Below are positions 8,457 through 14,423 of a stretch of 14,423 nt of DNA, piece by piece. The DNA comes from Lentisphaeria bacterium UBA1791 (lineage in GTDB: Bacteria; Verrucomicrobiota; Lentisphaeria; Victivallales; Victivallaceae): positions 1 through 14,423 of the forward strand of contig DCFZ01000028.1 in the NCBI GenBank assembly GCA_002314455.1, written 5' to 3'. The position numbers and the translations under genes were made by a program. Within the stretch, counting starts at the first letter, position 1; the number at the start of each line of letters is the position of its first letter. The notes below the pieces were generated by a model. That model was given only the letters and a program-made list of their open reading frames with translations. It ran no database searches and was not told the DNA's origin.

Positions 8457-8634
8457 TTCCCCAAGAAGTCTCCTACGGCGCCGGATTGCGGCGCCGTCCC
8501 GACCGCTTCGCGGATCGGCTTCGGTCGACTTCCCGGGGACCCCGGCTCCCCTCGATCCGTTCCTCGACCTTTTGTAGCTCCTCCGGCGCCTCGCATCCGC
8601 TTCGCCGCCTGCGGCAAAAGGTCTCCGGTACTCG
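8457..8634. repeat. Hairpin-rich modular repeat, copy 1
   Basis: The conserved 88-bp block (8457-8544) carries three hairpins: ACGGCGCCG-GATTG-CGGCGCCGT (8475-8497), CCGC-TTC-GCGG (8503-8513), and GATCG-GCTT-CGGTC (8513-8526). Then come a 12-nt variable insert (8544-8555), conserved TCCGTTCCTC (8556-8565), a 60-nt variable insert closed by GACCTTTTG/CAAAAGGT C arms (8566-8574 with 8615-8623), and conserved CGGTACTCG (8626-8634). No coding potential; no transposase or target duplication seen. Confidence 0.85.
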
Positions 8635-8658
8635 TCGGCTCGCTGTGGACAATTTTTC

Positions 8659-8785
8659 TTCCCCAAGAAGTCTCCTACGGCGCCGGATTGCGGCGCCGTC
8701 CCGACCGCTCCGCGGATCGGCTTCGGTCGACTTCCCGGGGACCCCGCGCTATCGCGCTCCGTTCCTCGCTACGCTACGGTACTCG
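8659..8785. repeat. Hairpin-rich modular repeat, copy 2
   Basis: The 88-bp block (8659-8746) differs from copy 1 at one base (8710). It is followed by the 12-nt insert GCGCTATCGCGC (8746-8757), itself a hairpin, unlike that of copy 1. Then come TCCGTTCCTC (8758-8767), a 9-nt insert (8768-8776) in place of copy 1's 60 nt, and CGGTACTCG (8777-8785). Confidence 0.85.
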
Positions 8786-8830
8786 CGACTGCGCGAAAGG
8801 TAGTTGTTGTCTTTGATTTGATATCCCCCC

Positions 8831-8880
8831 TTCCCCAAAAAGTCTCCTACGGCGCCGGATTGCGGCGCCGTCCCGACCGC
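8831..8880. repeat. Truncated copy 3 of the modular repeat
   Basis: The first 50 bp of the conserved block (49 of 50 match copy 1, A for G at 8838), including the full ACGGCGCCG hairpin, then abrupt divergence at 8881. It ends about 32 bp before the fucI terminator tract. Confidence 0.85.
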
Positions 8881-8912
8881 GACTGGTCCGACTTAATCGC
8901 CCGTTTCGCGGC

Positions 8913-8950
8913 AAAAAAAAAAGGCTGTTGCAATTTTTGCAACAGCCTTT
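8913..8950 (-). terminator. Strong intrinsic terminator of fucI
   Basis: Perfect 14-bp stem AAAGGCTGTTGCAA (8920-8933) with TTGCAACAGCCTTT (8937-8950) and a 3-nt loop. On the minus strand it is followed by a run of ten T (8913-8922, overlapping the stem base). It lies 15 bp past the fucI stop. Confidence 0.95.
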
Positions 8951-8965
8951 TGACTTTTACGTCAA

Positions 8966-10753
8966 TTAGCGGTAGAGCGGACCAAAGTTCGCGCAGGCGC
9001 GGTAGTCGGCGCCCTCTTTGTCCATACCGAATGCCGCCCACGCACTCGGACGGAAAATCTTTTCTTCCGGCACGTTGTGCATACAGACGGGAATGCGGAG
9101 CATCGACGCGAGCGTGATCAAATCCGCACCGACGTGACCGTAGGTGAACGCGCCGTGGTTGGCGCCCCAGTTCGCCATCACGCTGTAAACGTCGGCAAAG
9201 GCGCCCTTGCCCGTCGTATTGGGCACGAACCACGTAGTCGGCCAGCCCGGATCGGTGCGCTGATCGAGGATGTCGTGGATCTTCTTGGGCGGCTCATAGG
9301 TGAAGCCTTCGGCGATCTGCAGCACGGGACCAAGTCCCTTGACCAGATTGACGCGGCTCATCGTGATCGGCATACCGCCGCGGGTGAGGAAGCGGCTCGA
9401 GAAGCCGCCCCCGCGGAAGTAACCGAGGTTCGCCGGCACCCATTCGGTCGCCGCAAGACACGCCTTGGCGTCCGCTTCGGTGAGCTCCCAGAAATGCTTC
9501 ATTTCGGGGTTCTTGCCCGCGCGCGCCGTCGCGTCGAGAGTCGTCGCGCCGGAGTTGATCAGGTGCATCATACCGGGCACCGGGAGCTTCATGCCGGTCG
9601 TCTTTTTGACCGCTTCGGGGCTCCAATAAGTGCGCACGTCGCTGAAACCGGAAGCGCGCCCCGTCAACAGATGGCTGAAAAGCATCGCCACGCAGTTGAG
9701 CGAATCGTTCTCGGTCGCCAGCACATAAGCTTCGCGGATGCCGTTCCAGTCGAAGCTCGTATTCATGATCGTTTCCATGAAATCGCCGTTGGGCATATGA
9801 TCCGTCCACTGACGCTGCCCCTGGAAGCCGCCCGCGAGCGCGTTGTGCCCCATCGCCTCTTCGCCGAAGCCGAGTTCCGCCAAACGCGGATTGCCGACGA
9901 AAAGGTCGCGCGCAATCATCGTCATCTTAACGCAGTAATCCCAGATCGCTTTCTGCTCTGCGGCGCTCTTGCCTTTTTTACCGTTGTAGAAATCGGCGCC
10001 CTGGTTGCAGTACTTTTTGACCCATTTCTGGGCGCGCGCAAACTCTTCCGGATCGTAGATGTTTTCATTGACGCGGCGGATGATCTCGGTCATATCGACC
10101 GATTCGCAGCGCATATTGAGGTAGTCCTCAAAGAAATTGGGATCGACGATCGAACCGCCGATGCCCATCGCGACCGAACCGATCGACAGATAGGATTTGC
10201 CGCGCATCGTCGCCGCCGCGATCGCCGCCCGGGCGAAACGGAGGATCTTTTCCTCGACGTCAGCGGGAATCTTGGTGTCCGTCGCCGCCTGCACGTCGTG
10301 CCCGTAGATGCCAAAGGCGGGCAGCCCTTTTTGCGTGTGCGCCGCCAGCACCGCGGCGAGGTAGACCGCACCGGGACGCTCGGTGCCGTTAAAGCCCCAG
10401 ATCGCCTTTTGGGTCAGGGGATCCATATCCATCGTTTCCGCGCTGTAGCACCAGCAGGGCGTGACGCTCAACGTCGCCATCACGTTTTCCTTGCGGAACT
10501 TTTCCGCGCAGATCGCCGCTTCGGCGGCGCCGGAAATCGTCACGTCGGAAATGACGCATTCAACCGGCATACCGTTGGCGTGGCGCAGTTTGCTCGAAAT
10601 CAGTTTTGCGGCGGCTTTCGCCATGTTCATCGTCTGTTTTTCCAGACTTTCGCGGATGCCGCGACGACGGCCGTCGATCGTCGGGCGAATCCCGATTTTC
10701 GGCATCGCGCTGTAATAGCGGTTAACGGGTGCATTCATCTTGAAATCTGCCAT
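8966..10753 (-). CDS. fucI: L-fucose isomerase (also D-arabinose isomerase)
   Basis: 595 residues (E. coli FucI 591), cytoplasmic, Mn2+-dependent conversion of L-fucose to L-fuculose. Similarity runs from end to end: PKIGIRPTIDGRR, ESLEKQTMNMAKA, VTPCWCYSAETMDMDP, AIWGFNGTERPGAVYLAA, GFQGQRQWTD, FRGGGFSSRFLT, GANHGAFTYGHVGAD, and a C-terminal NFGPLYR. The metal and catalytic residues are kept: E348 (ATEND), D372 (GFSDV) and H540 (GHVGAD), matching E. coli E337, D361 and H528. The start is the ATG at 10753, with AGGAGG 5 nt upstream; 34 further in-frame upstream codons overlap the promoter and are not used. It stands alone with its own promoter and terminator; no kinase, aldolase or permease for fucose is in the window. 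Confidence 0.97.
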   Translation of the reverse strand: MADFKMNAPVNRYYSAMPKIGIRPTIDGRRRGIRESLEKQTMNMAKAAAKLISSKLRHANGMPVECVISDVTISGAAEAAICAEKFRKENVMATLSVTPCWCYSAETMDMDPLTQKAIWGFNGTERPGAVYLAAVLAAHTQKGLPAFGIYGHDVQAATDTKIPADVEEKILRFARAAIAAATMRGKSYLSIGSVAMGIGGSIVDPNFFEDYLNMRCESVDMTEIIRRVNENIYDPEEFARAQKWVKKYCNQGADFYNGKKGKSAAEQKAIWDYCVKMTMIARDLFVGNPRLAELGFGEEAMGHNALAGGFQGQRQWTDHMPNGDFMETIMNTSFDWNGIREAYVLATENDSLNCVAMLFSHLLTGRASGFSDVRTYWSPEAVKKTTGMKLPVPGMMHLINSGATTLDATARAGKNPEMKHFWELTEADAKACLAATEWVPANLGYFRGGGFSSRFLTRGGMPITMSRVNLVKGLGPVLQIAEGFTYEPPKKIHDILDQRTDPGWPTTWFVPNTTGKGAFADVYSVMANWGANHGAFTYGHVGADLITLASMLRIPVCMHNVPEEKIFRPSAWAAFGMDKEGADYRACANFGPLYR

Positions 10754-10799
10754 AGGAACCTCCTCGTATGGTTTTGCGCTTGATATCGGCGCTTTTGTT

Positions 10800-10810
10800 A
10801 CAGATAAAAC
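10800..10810 (+). promoter_or_regulatory. Near-match to the GntR operator candidate in the fucI leader
   Basis: ACAGATAAAAC here matches ACAGATATAAC of the tandem operator candidate at 6190-6200 in 10 of 11 bases. It lies 6-16 nt downstream of the predicted fucI start, in opposite orientation relative to transcription. A short match in A+T-rich DNA could be chance. Confidence 0.3.
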
Positions 10811-10823
10811 GCTACTCTGATAT

Positions 10824-10852
10824 ATTATAGCAAAGTTTTTGCAAATAATCAA
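10824..10852 (-). promoter_or_regulatory. Sigma-70-type promoter of fucI
   Basis: On the minus strand TTGATT (10847-10852) and a perfect TATAAT (10824-10829) are separated by 17 bp. The start near 10817 gives a leader of about 64 nt. Confidence 0.8.
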
Positions 10853-10932
10853 CACTTGCCGCAGAGAAAAGAGACGTTTTTTCGTTATTTTTATTCAAAA
10901 TCGGGAAAAATCAGTTTTTTCTGCAATCCGGC

Positions 10933-10961
10933 TTGATATTGCAGGGCCGAAAAGGTATATT
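10933..10961 (+). promoter_or_regulatory. Sigma-70-type promoter of the carboxypeptidase gene
   Basis: TTGATA (10933-10938) and TATATT (10956-10961) are separated by 17 bp. The start near 10968 gives a leader of about 44 nt. A/T tracts upstream (10875-10920). Confidence 0.7.
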
Positions 10962-11011
10962 TTATCAATTCTTTTTCAAACCATCTGTTTTTACATATTT
11001 AAGGGGAAAAA

Positions 11012-12070
11012 ATGCTGAATGATTCACTCTACAAGAAATCGCAAAAGAACCCGTTGATGAAAGAGAGTTCTTCTCCGATCCCGCGTTTTCTCATCATCTT
11101 TGCCATCGTTGCAGTGGTTACCGTAGTGATCATTTTTTGGGTTTCCAATTCCGGCAAGAAAAAAAGTTCGAGCGAAACGGCGGCAACCTCCAATAACGCG
11201 CCGACGCCGACGCCGCCTGCTCCCCGTTTCCATCAACCAGTTGCGGCGACCGGGCAAGCGCTTGATTTTTCTCAAGCGTTGCACGGCGACGCGCTCAACA
11301 AGACCATTCCCTTTGCCGCCGGGGCGAAAACCGGCATCATCGTCGATATGACGTCGCGCCGAGTCCTCTGGGAACGCGATTGCCGCAAAGATGTGCCGAT
11401 TGCCTCGATGACCAAAATGATGACTTTGCTTCTGGCGATGGAGGCGCTTGAAGCCGATCTCAACCGCTCGCTCGACGACGAGATCGAGATCACCAAATGC
11501 GTCATGAAAATCGAACGCACCGGGCTCGCCTATCTCACGCCGGGTGAGAAGATCAAATTCCGCGACCTCATCGGTTGCACGGTCGTCAAAAGCGCCAACG
11601 ATGCGGCGCAACAGCTCGCCGAAGTTTCCGCGGGAAGCGTCGATATGTTTGTCGACCGAATGAATCAGCGCGCCAAGGAGCTCGGCTTGTCGGCGACCTT
11701 TACCAATCCGACCGGATTGACAATCAAAGGCGTCACCTCAACCGCTTCCGCGCTCGACATGGTCCTGCTCGGGGAACGGTTGCTGGAATACCCCGTCGTT
11801 ATGGATTTCATGAAACAGCAGGAATTTGCCATCCGTTGCGGCACGCCCAAGGAAACCAAATTCGTCACGACCAACAAATTGATCAATCCGCACTACCCCG
11901 GCGTCGACGGCATGAAAACCGGCTACACGCAAAAGGCAGGCTCCTGTCTCACGTTCAGCGTCGTGCGCAATAATCGACGCATCATCGGCTGCGTCACGGG
12001 CTTCAAAAGCGCACAAGAGCGCGACAAATTCTGCCGCAAGCTGATCGACTGGGCGTATCAGCAGAAATAG
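11012..12070 (+). CDS. Membrane-anchored D-alanyl-D-alanine carboxypeptidase (peptidase S11, PBP5-like)
   Basis: 352 residues. Trims the terminal D-alanine from peptidoglycan stem peptides on the outer face of the inner membrane. One hydrophobic segment at about residues 24-42 (RFLIIFAIVAVVTVVIIFWV) is an N-terminal anchor, followed by a Ser/Ala/Thr/Pro linker. The serine-enzyme motifs are all present: SMTK (S132 nucleophile, K135), SAN (S194-N196) and KTG (302-304, in MKTGYTQKAG). Unlike E. coli PBP5, it stops about 50 residues after KTG and lacks the C-terminal beta domain and amphipathic anchor helix; the N-terminal anchor takes that role. AAGGGG lies 5 nt before the ATG. It converges with rluD, with 6 bp between the stops and no terminator seen between them. 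Confidence 0.92.
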   Translation: MLNDSLYKKSQKNPLMKESSSPIPRFLIIFAIVAVVTVVIIFWVSNSGKKKSSSETAATSNNAPTPTPPAPRFHQPVAATGQALDFSQALHGDALNKTIPFAAGAKTGIIVDMTSRRVLWERDCRKDVPIASMTKMMTLLLAMEALEADLNRSLDDEIEITKCVMKIERTGLAYLTPGEKIKFRDLIGCTVVKSANDAAQQLAEVSAGSVDMFVDRMNQRAKELGLSATFTNPTGLTIKGVTSTASALDMVLLGERLLEYPVVMDFMKQQEFAIRCGTPKETKFVTTNKLINPHYPGVDGMKTGYTQKAGSCLTFSVVRNNRRIIGCVTGFKSAQERDKFCRKLIDWAYQQK

Positions 12071-12076
12071 GGGAAA

Positions 12077-13021
12077 CTATTCCTCGATCTTTTCGATCGC
12101 CGCTTCCATATCTTCCGGCACGGGAGCGATAAATTGCATTGTTTCCCCGGTCAACGGATGGGGAATGCAAAGTTTCCACGCGTGAAGCATCTGACGGCCG
12201 ATCCCCTCAAGGTGCGATTTCGCGCCGCCGTACAGCGCATCGCCGAGCACCGGAAATCCGATGTGCGCCATATGGACGCGGATCTGGTGCGTCCGCCCGG
12301 TGGCGATCGCGATCTCGGCAAGCGAGATCGGTCGGCCGGCTAAAACTCCGGACTTGACGACGGTATAACGCGAGATTGCCGTTTTGCCGTTGCGTTCGAC
12401 GACCGCCATCTTTTGCCGGTTGACCGGATGACGGCCGATCAGCGTTGAGATCTCCAAACTCCGCTTTGCCGGAATACCGCAAAGGAGCGCGAGGTAGGTT
12501 TTCGCCGTTTCACGTTCGGCAAAGGAGCGGCTTAACTTGAACTGTGCTTCCGGTGTCTTGGCGATGACGAGAACGCCGCTGGTTTCCTTGTCCAGGCGGT
12601 GAACGATGCCGGGGCGGCTGTCGCTGCAGTCAAAGCGCGTCACCATATCGGGGTAACGGCCGATCAGCGCATTGACGACCGTCCCCGCGTAATTGCCTGC
12701 CCCGGGATGGACGACCACCCCCGCCGGTTTGTTGATGACGAGCATCGCCTCGTCTTCAAAAAGGATTGGGAATTGAAAAGGTTCCGCCGACGGCGTCGGA
12801 TCGGGCTCCTCCGGCAATGCGACCGAGATCGTTTCACCGCCGGCAAGCAAGCGGCGCGGCACATCGCAGGGCACGCCGTCGATCTTAACGCACTGCTCCT
12901 TGATCAATTTCTGCAAAAAGCTCCGCGAACTCGACGGGATCTGCTCCGCCAGAACTTTGTCGAGACGGCTTTTCGCAAATTGCACGCCGACGCAGAACTC
13001 AAGCCTTTTTTCTTGCGGCAT
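12077..13021 (-). CDS. rluD: RluA/RluD-family 23S rRNA pseudouridine synthase
   Basis: 314 residues. Residues of about 12-70 are an S4 RNA-binding domain (SRLDKVLAEQIPSSSR, KEQCVKIDG). The catalytic domain follows, with NKPAGVVVHPGAGNYAGT and VNALIGRYPD, typical of RluD, and GIVHRLDKETSGVLVIAKT with catalytic D144 (E. coli RluD D139). GRTHQIRVHMAHIG and LGDALYGG complete the family pattern. RluD modifies helix 69 of 23S rRNA; RluC is the main alternative, but the HPGAGN segment favours RluD. The start is uncertain: the ATG at 13021 overlaps lgt by 23 bp with only a distant GGAT ribosome site, and an in-frame TTG at 13036 is possible. Translation is probably coupled to lgt. Confidence 0.88.
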   Translation of the reverse strand: MPQEKRLEFCVGVQFAKSRLDKVLAEQIPSSSRSFLQKLIKEQCVKIDGVPCDVPRRLLAGGETISVALPEEPDPTPSAEPFQFPILFEDEAMLVINKPAGVVVHPGAGNYAGTVVNALIGRYPDMVTRFDCSDSRPGIVHRLDKETSGVLVIAKTPEAQFKLSRSFAERETAKTYLALLCGIPAKRSLEISTLIGRHPVNRQKMAVVERNGKTAISRYTVVKSGVLAGRPISLAEIAIATGRTHQIRVHMAHIGFPVLGDALYGGAKSHLEGIGRQMLHAWKLCIPHPLTGETMQFIAPVPEDMEAAIEKIEE

Positions 13022-13760
13022 AGGTAAAATATCCAAAGAGGATCATCCCCGTCGGCACCAGCACGATGCCGATCAATTGCGCGATCGTAAAGAGATTGAA
13101 AAAGAGTTCATTATCGCCGCGGAAAAATTCATTGACAAAGCGCAATGCGCCGTAGATCGCCAGATACGCCGCCATCGTCGTGCCGCGCCGGTTTTTCTTC
13201 AAAATTGCGAGCAAGACAAAGAGGACGACGATATTTTCCGCCGTTTCAAAGAGCTGGATCGGATAACGCGCCAAGCCGTCGGCAAACGCCTCGCCGGAAG
13301 TCGCCGGATAGACCACCCCGATCCACGATTTCGTCACTTTGCCGTAACAGCAACCATTGAGGAAACACCCGATGCGCCCGAAAGCGTGCGCGAGCACCAA
13401 TGCCGGAGCCGCCAGGTCGAGCAACCGGATGAAGTCAAGTTTTTTCATTTTCGCCCATACGCCGAGCACGGGGATCGCCAGCAAGCCGCCGTAAAAGACC
13501 AATCCGCCGTGATCAATGCGGATGATCTCCCACAAATTGTCGCGGTATTGATCGAAAAACTGGATCACATAAAACAACCGCGCCCCGATGATGCCGGAAA
13601 TGATCGCGATGAAAAGCATCGTCGACGCCTGATCCGACGTGAGATTTGCGTGTTTGCGGTAACGGTTGATGATGAAACTTCCGGCAATAAACCCCAACGC
13701 CGCCATCACGCCATACCAGCGAATCTGCAACACTCCGATCTGAAATGCAATGGGACTCAT
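12999..13760 (-). CDS. lgt: Prolipoprotein diacylglyceryl transferase
   Basis: 253 residues, inner membrane, about seven hydrophobic segments. Transfers diacylglycerol from phosphatidylglycerol to the lipobox cysteine of prolipoproteins. Family motifs: IRWYGVMAALGF near the N-terminus, DHGGLVFYGGL, HAFGRIGCFLNGCCYGK (R129, matching essential R143 of E. coli), YPIQLFE, and a FVNEFFRGD segment toward the end. At the place of E. coli H103 (FHGG) there is Y90 (FYGG), a variant to keep in mind. I chose the ATG at 13760 (SPIAFQIG) because AGGAGGAA precedes it by 10 nt; the in-frame upstream extension (to 13817) spans the -10-like box. First gene of a two-gene unit with rluD. Confidence 0.95.
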   Translation of the reverse strand: MSPIAFQIGVLQIRWYGVMAALGFIAGSFIINRYRKHANLTSDQASTMLFIAIISGIIGARLFYVIQFFDQYRDNLWEIIRIDHGGLVFYGGLLAIPVLGVWAKMKKLDFIRLLDLAAPALVLAHAFGRIGCFLNGCCYGKVTKSWIGVVYPATSGEAFADGLARYPIQLFETAENIVVLFVLLAILKKNRRGTTMAAYLAIYGALRFVNEFFRGDNELFFNLFTIAQLIGIVLVPTGMILFGYFTYAARKKA

Positions 13761-13808
13761 AGAATAAAAATTCCTCCTTTTTGCAATAAAATTACCGATC
13801 TTTTCTCT

Positions 13809-13814
13809 AATATA
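13809..13814 (-). promoter_or_regulatory. Possible -10 box of lgt-rluD
   Basis: TATATT on the minus strand, about 50 bp before the lgt start. No convincing -35 is seen at 16-18 bp. The rest of the lgt-tRNA gap (13761-13889) is A+T-rich, with TATTTTATAAC at 13869-13879, which may serve the tRNA gene. Confidence 0.35.
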
Positions 13815-13889
13815 CACTTTTTTTGCAAAAAATGCGATTGCCGAATGGAATTTTTTTCAAAATGAGGCTATTTTATAACTTGTTCCGGT

Positions 13890-13963
13890 AACCCCGTGGT
13901 GTAATGGTAGCACAACTGGTTTTGGTCCAGTTAGTCTAGGTTCGAATCCTGGCGGGGTTGCCA
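13890..13963 (+). tRNA. tRNA-Gln (anticodon UUG), CCA encoded
   Basis: A complete cloverleaf. Acceptor AACCCCG pairs with CGGGGTT, then discriminator G and CCA. The D arm is closed by GTG/CAC around TAATGGTAG. The anticodon stem is ACTGG/CCAGT with loop TTTTGGT, giving TTG (13922-13924). The variable loop has 4 nt. The T arm CTAGG/CCTGG carries loop TTCGAAT. No copy of its 3' end elsewhere in the window. Confidence 0.97.
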
Positions 13964-13972
13964 TTTTTTTTT
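13964..13972 (+). terminator. T9 tract directly after the tRNA
   Basis: Nine T follow the encoded CCA without a gap, and no separate hairpin precedes them. The acceptor/T-arm stack could serve as the stem, so transcription may end here. Inference. Confidence 0.5.
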
Positions 13973-14011
13973 GCCCGCCGCCCCCGGCGCCGCCCCGAAA
14001 AGGGCGTCTTT

Positions 14012-14054
14012 GTCGGACTCGTCAGACTTGTCAGACAGGTCGGACATGTCTGAC
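14012..14054. repeat. Five tandem GTCNGAC units, 9-bp period
   Basis: GTCGGAC, GTCAGAC, GTCAGAC, GTCGGAC and GTCTGAC, separated by TC, TT, AG and AT. Each 7-bp unit is its own reverse complement apart from the centre, so the array reads the same on both strands. It lies about 50 bp after the tRNA. Confidence 0.9.
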
Positions 14055-14075
14055 TAAAACAACGTGAGCATACGA

Positions 14076-14159
14076 AAAAGGGTGGTCTCGCGGCAATGCC
14101 GCGAAATAAGCGGGAGCCGAGGGGACAGCGCATTGCGCTTTCCCCTCGGGCACCCTTTT
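14076..14159. other. Predicted three-way-junction structure (possible structured RNA or repeat)
   Basis: A closing 9-bp stem, AAAAGGGTG (14076-14084) with CACCCTTTT (14151-14159), encloses two hairpins: TCGCGGC-AAT-GCCGCGA (14088-14104), and CCGAGGGGA with TCCCCTCGG continuing past one mismatch into AGCGC-ATT-GCGCT (14117-14149). No reading frame explains it and I do not recognise a known RNA family. Direction unknown. Confidence 0.5.
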
Positions 14160-14423
14160 GCTTGTGGCGACGCGGGCGTCTCGAGTAATTCCCCGCTGAT
14201 TTACTGCGGGCTGCGTTCGGGGGACAAAGCCCCCTCTCTCGCGCCCTTAATGCTCGTCTTCAGTCGCCGCTTCGCAATTTTTTGCTCGCGCCATTTTGCC
14301 GATGGCAAAATGGTCCGCTCCATATCAGACTGCGCGCTCACGGGCAACCCGTTCGCATCATGACCAAGACAAACGTTGGCATAATGCCTTTTCATCTCTC
14401 ATCTCTATTTCCCCCTTAAAATC
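14160..14423. other. Gene-free stretch with a series of short-loop hairpins
   Basis: No credible gene. Inverted repeats in order: GACGC/GCGTC (14169-14180), CCCGC/GCGGG with a 9-nt loop (14192-14210), GGGGG/CCCCC (14219-14234), GCAA-TTTT-TTGC (14274-14285), CCATTTTGCC-GAT-GGCAAAATGG (14291-14313), and ACGGG-CAA-CCCGT (14340-14352). Past 14353 nothing is seen. Confidence 0.6.

Noticed and set aside
8457..8785. Integron attC sites
   Set aside because: No cassette genes between the copies, no integrase, and the hairpins do not follow the R/L box layout.
8457..8880. CRISPR array
   Set aside because: The repeats are 88 bp, only two to three copies, with unequal spacing (202 and 172 bp between starts) and no cas genes.
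9077..10783. 568-codon open frame opposite fucI
   Set aside because: fucI is unmistakable on the other strand; this frame is Arg/His-rich filler.
10754..10855. N-terminal extension of FucI by 34 residues
   Set aside because: It covers the leader and promoter. The AGGAGG-supported ATG at 10753 fits the FucI family length.
13890..14423. Integrated island using the tRNA-Gln as attachment site
   Set aside because: No duplicate of the tRNA 3' end and no integrase in the window; the far side is not visible.

Overview
The window reads as the chromosome of a Gram-negative, probably gut-associated, carbohydrate-degrading bacterium. My best guess is the PVC superphylum, near Lentisphaerota/Victivallales. 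This is an inference from the gene mix (GntR regulators with a sugar-binding-type sensor, unusual glycosidases, orphan fucI), G+C-rich genes with A+T-rich promoters, and clear Shine-Dalgarno sites. No single marker proves it.

Left part (1-6.2 kb): a leftward operon. It runs from a GntR-type regulator with a LacI-like effector domain, to a cytoplasmic six-hairpin-type glycosidase starting one base after the regulator's stop, to a 901-residue exported glycosidase-like protein with a glutamine-amidotransferase-like front and a GH36/clan-D-like barrel. The operon has a canonical promoter whose -10 abuts a perfect 9-bp tandem repeat, a likely operator for autoregulation. An intrinsic terminator ends it at about 44-73.

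Middle (6.2-8.5 kb): divergent from the operon are an RhlB-like DEAD-box RNA helicase with a leader of about 95 nt and, 32 bp downstream, an AllA (ureidoglycolate lyase)-family cupin.

8.46-8.91 kb is a gene-free block holding three copies of a hairpin-rich repeat. Copies 1 and 2 share an 88-bp block with one mismatch, followed by short conserved segments separated by unrelated, often self-complementary inserts. Copy 3 is truncated.

8.9-10.85 kb: L-fucose isomerase (fucI), leftward, with its own promoter and a strong terminator. Its leader carries a near-match to the operator candidate of the regulator, a possible link between the two sugar loci. Divergent from it is a membrane-anchored D-Ala-D-Ala carboxypeptidase (10.93-12.07 kb), which converges with rluD. 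An overlapping lgt-rluD pair is transcribed leftward (13.76-12.08 kb).

Right end: tRNA-Gln(UUG), then about 450 bp without a gene. This stretch holds five tandem GTCNGAC units, an 84-nt predicted three-way junction and a series of tight short-loop hairpins. The two hairpin-rich blocks (8.46-8.9 kb and 13.97-14.4 kb) are the least explained parts of the window.
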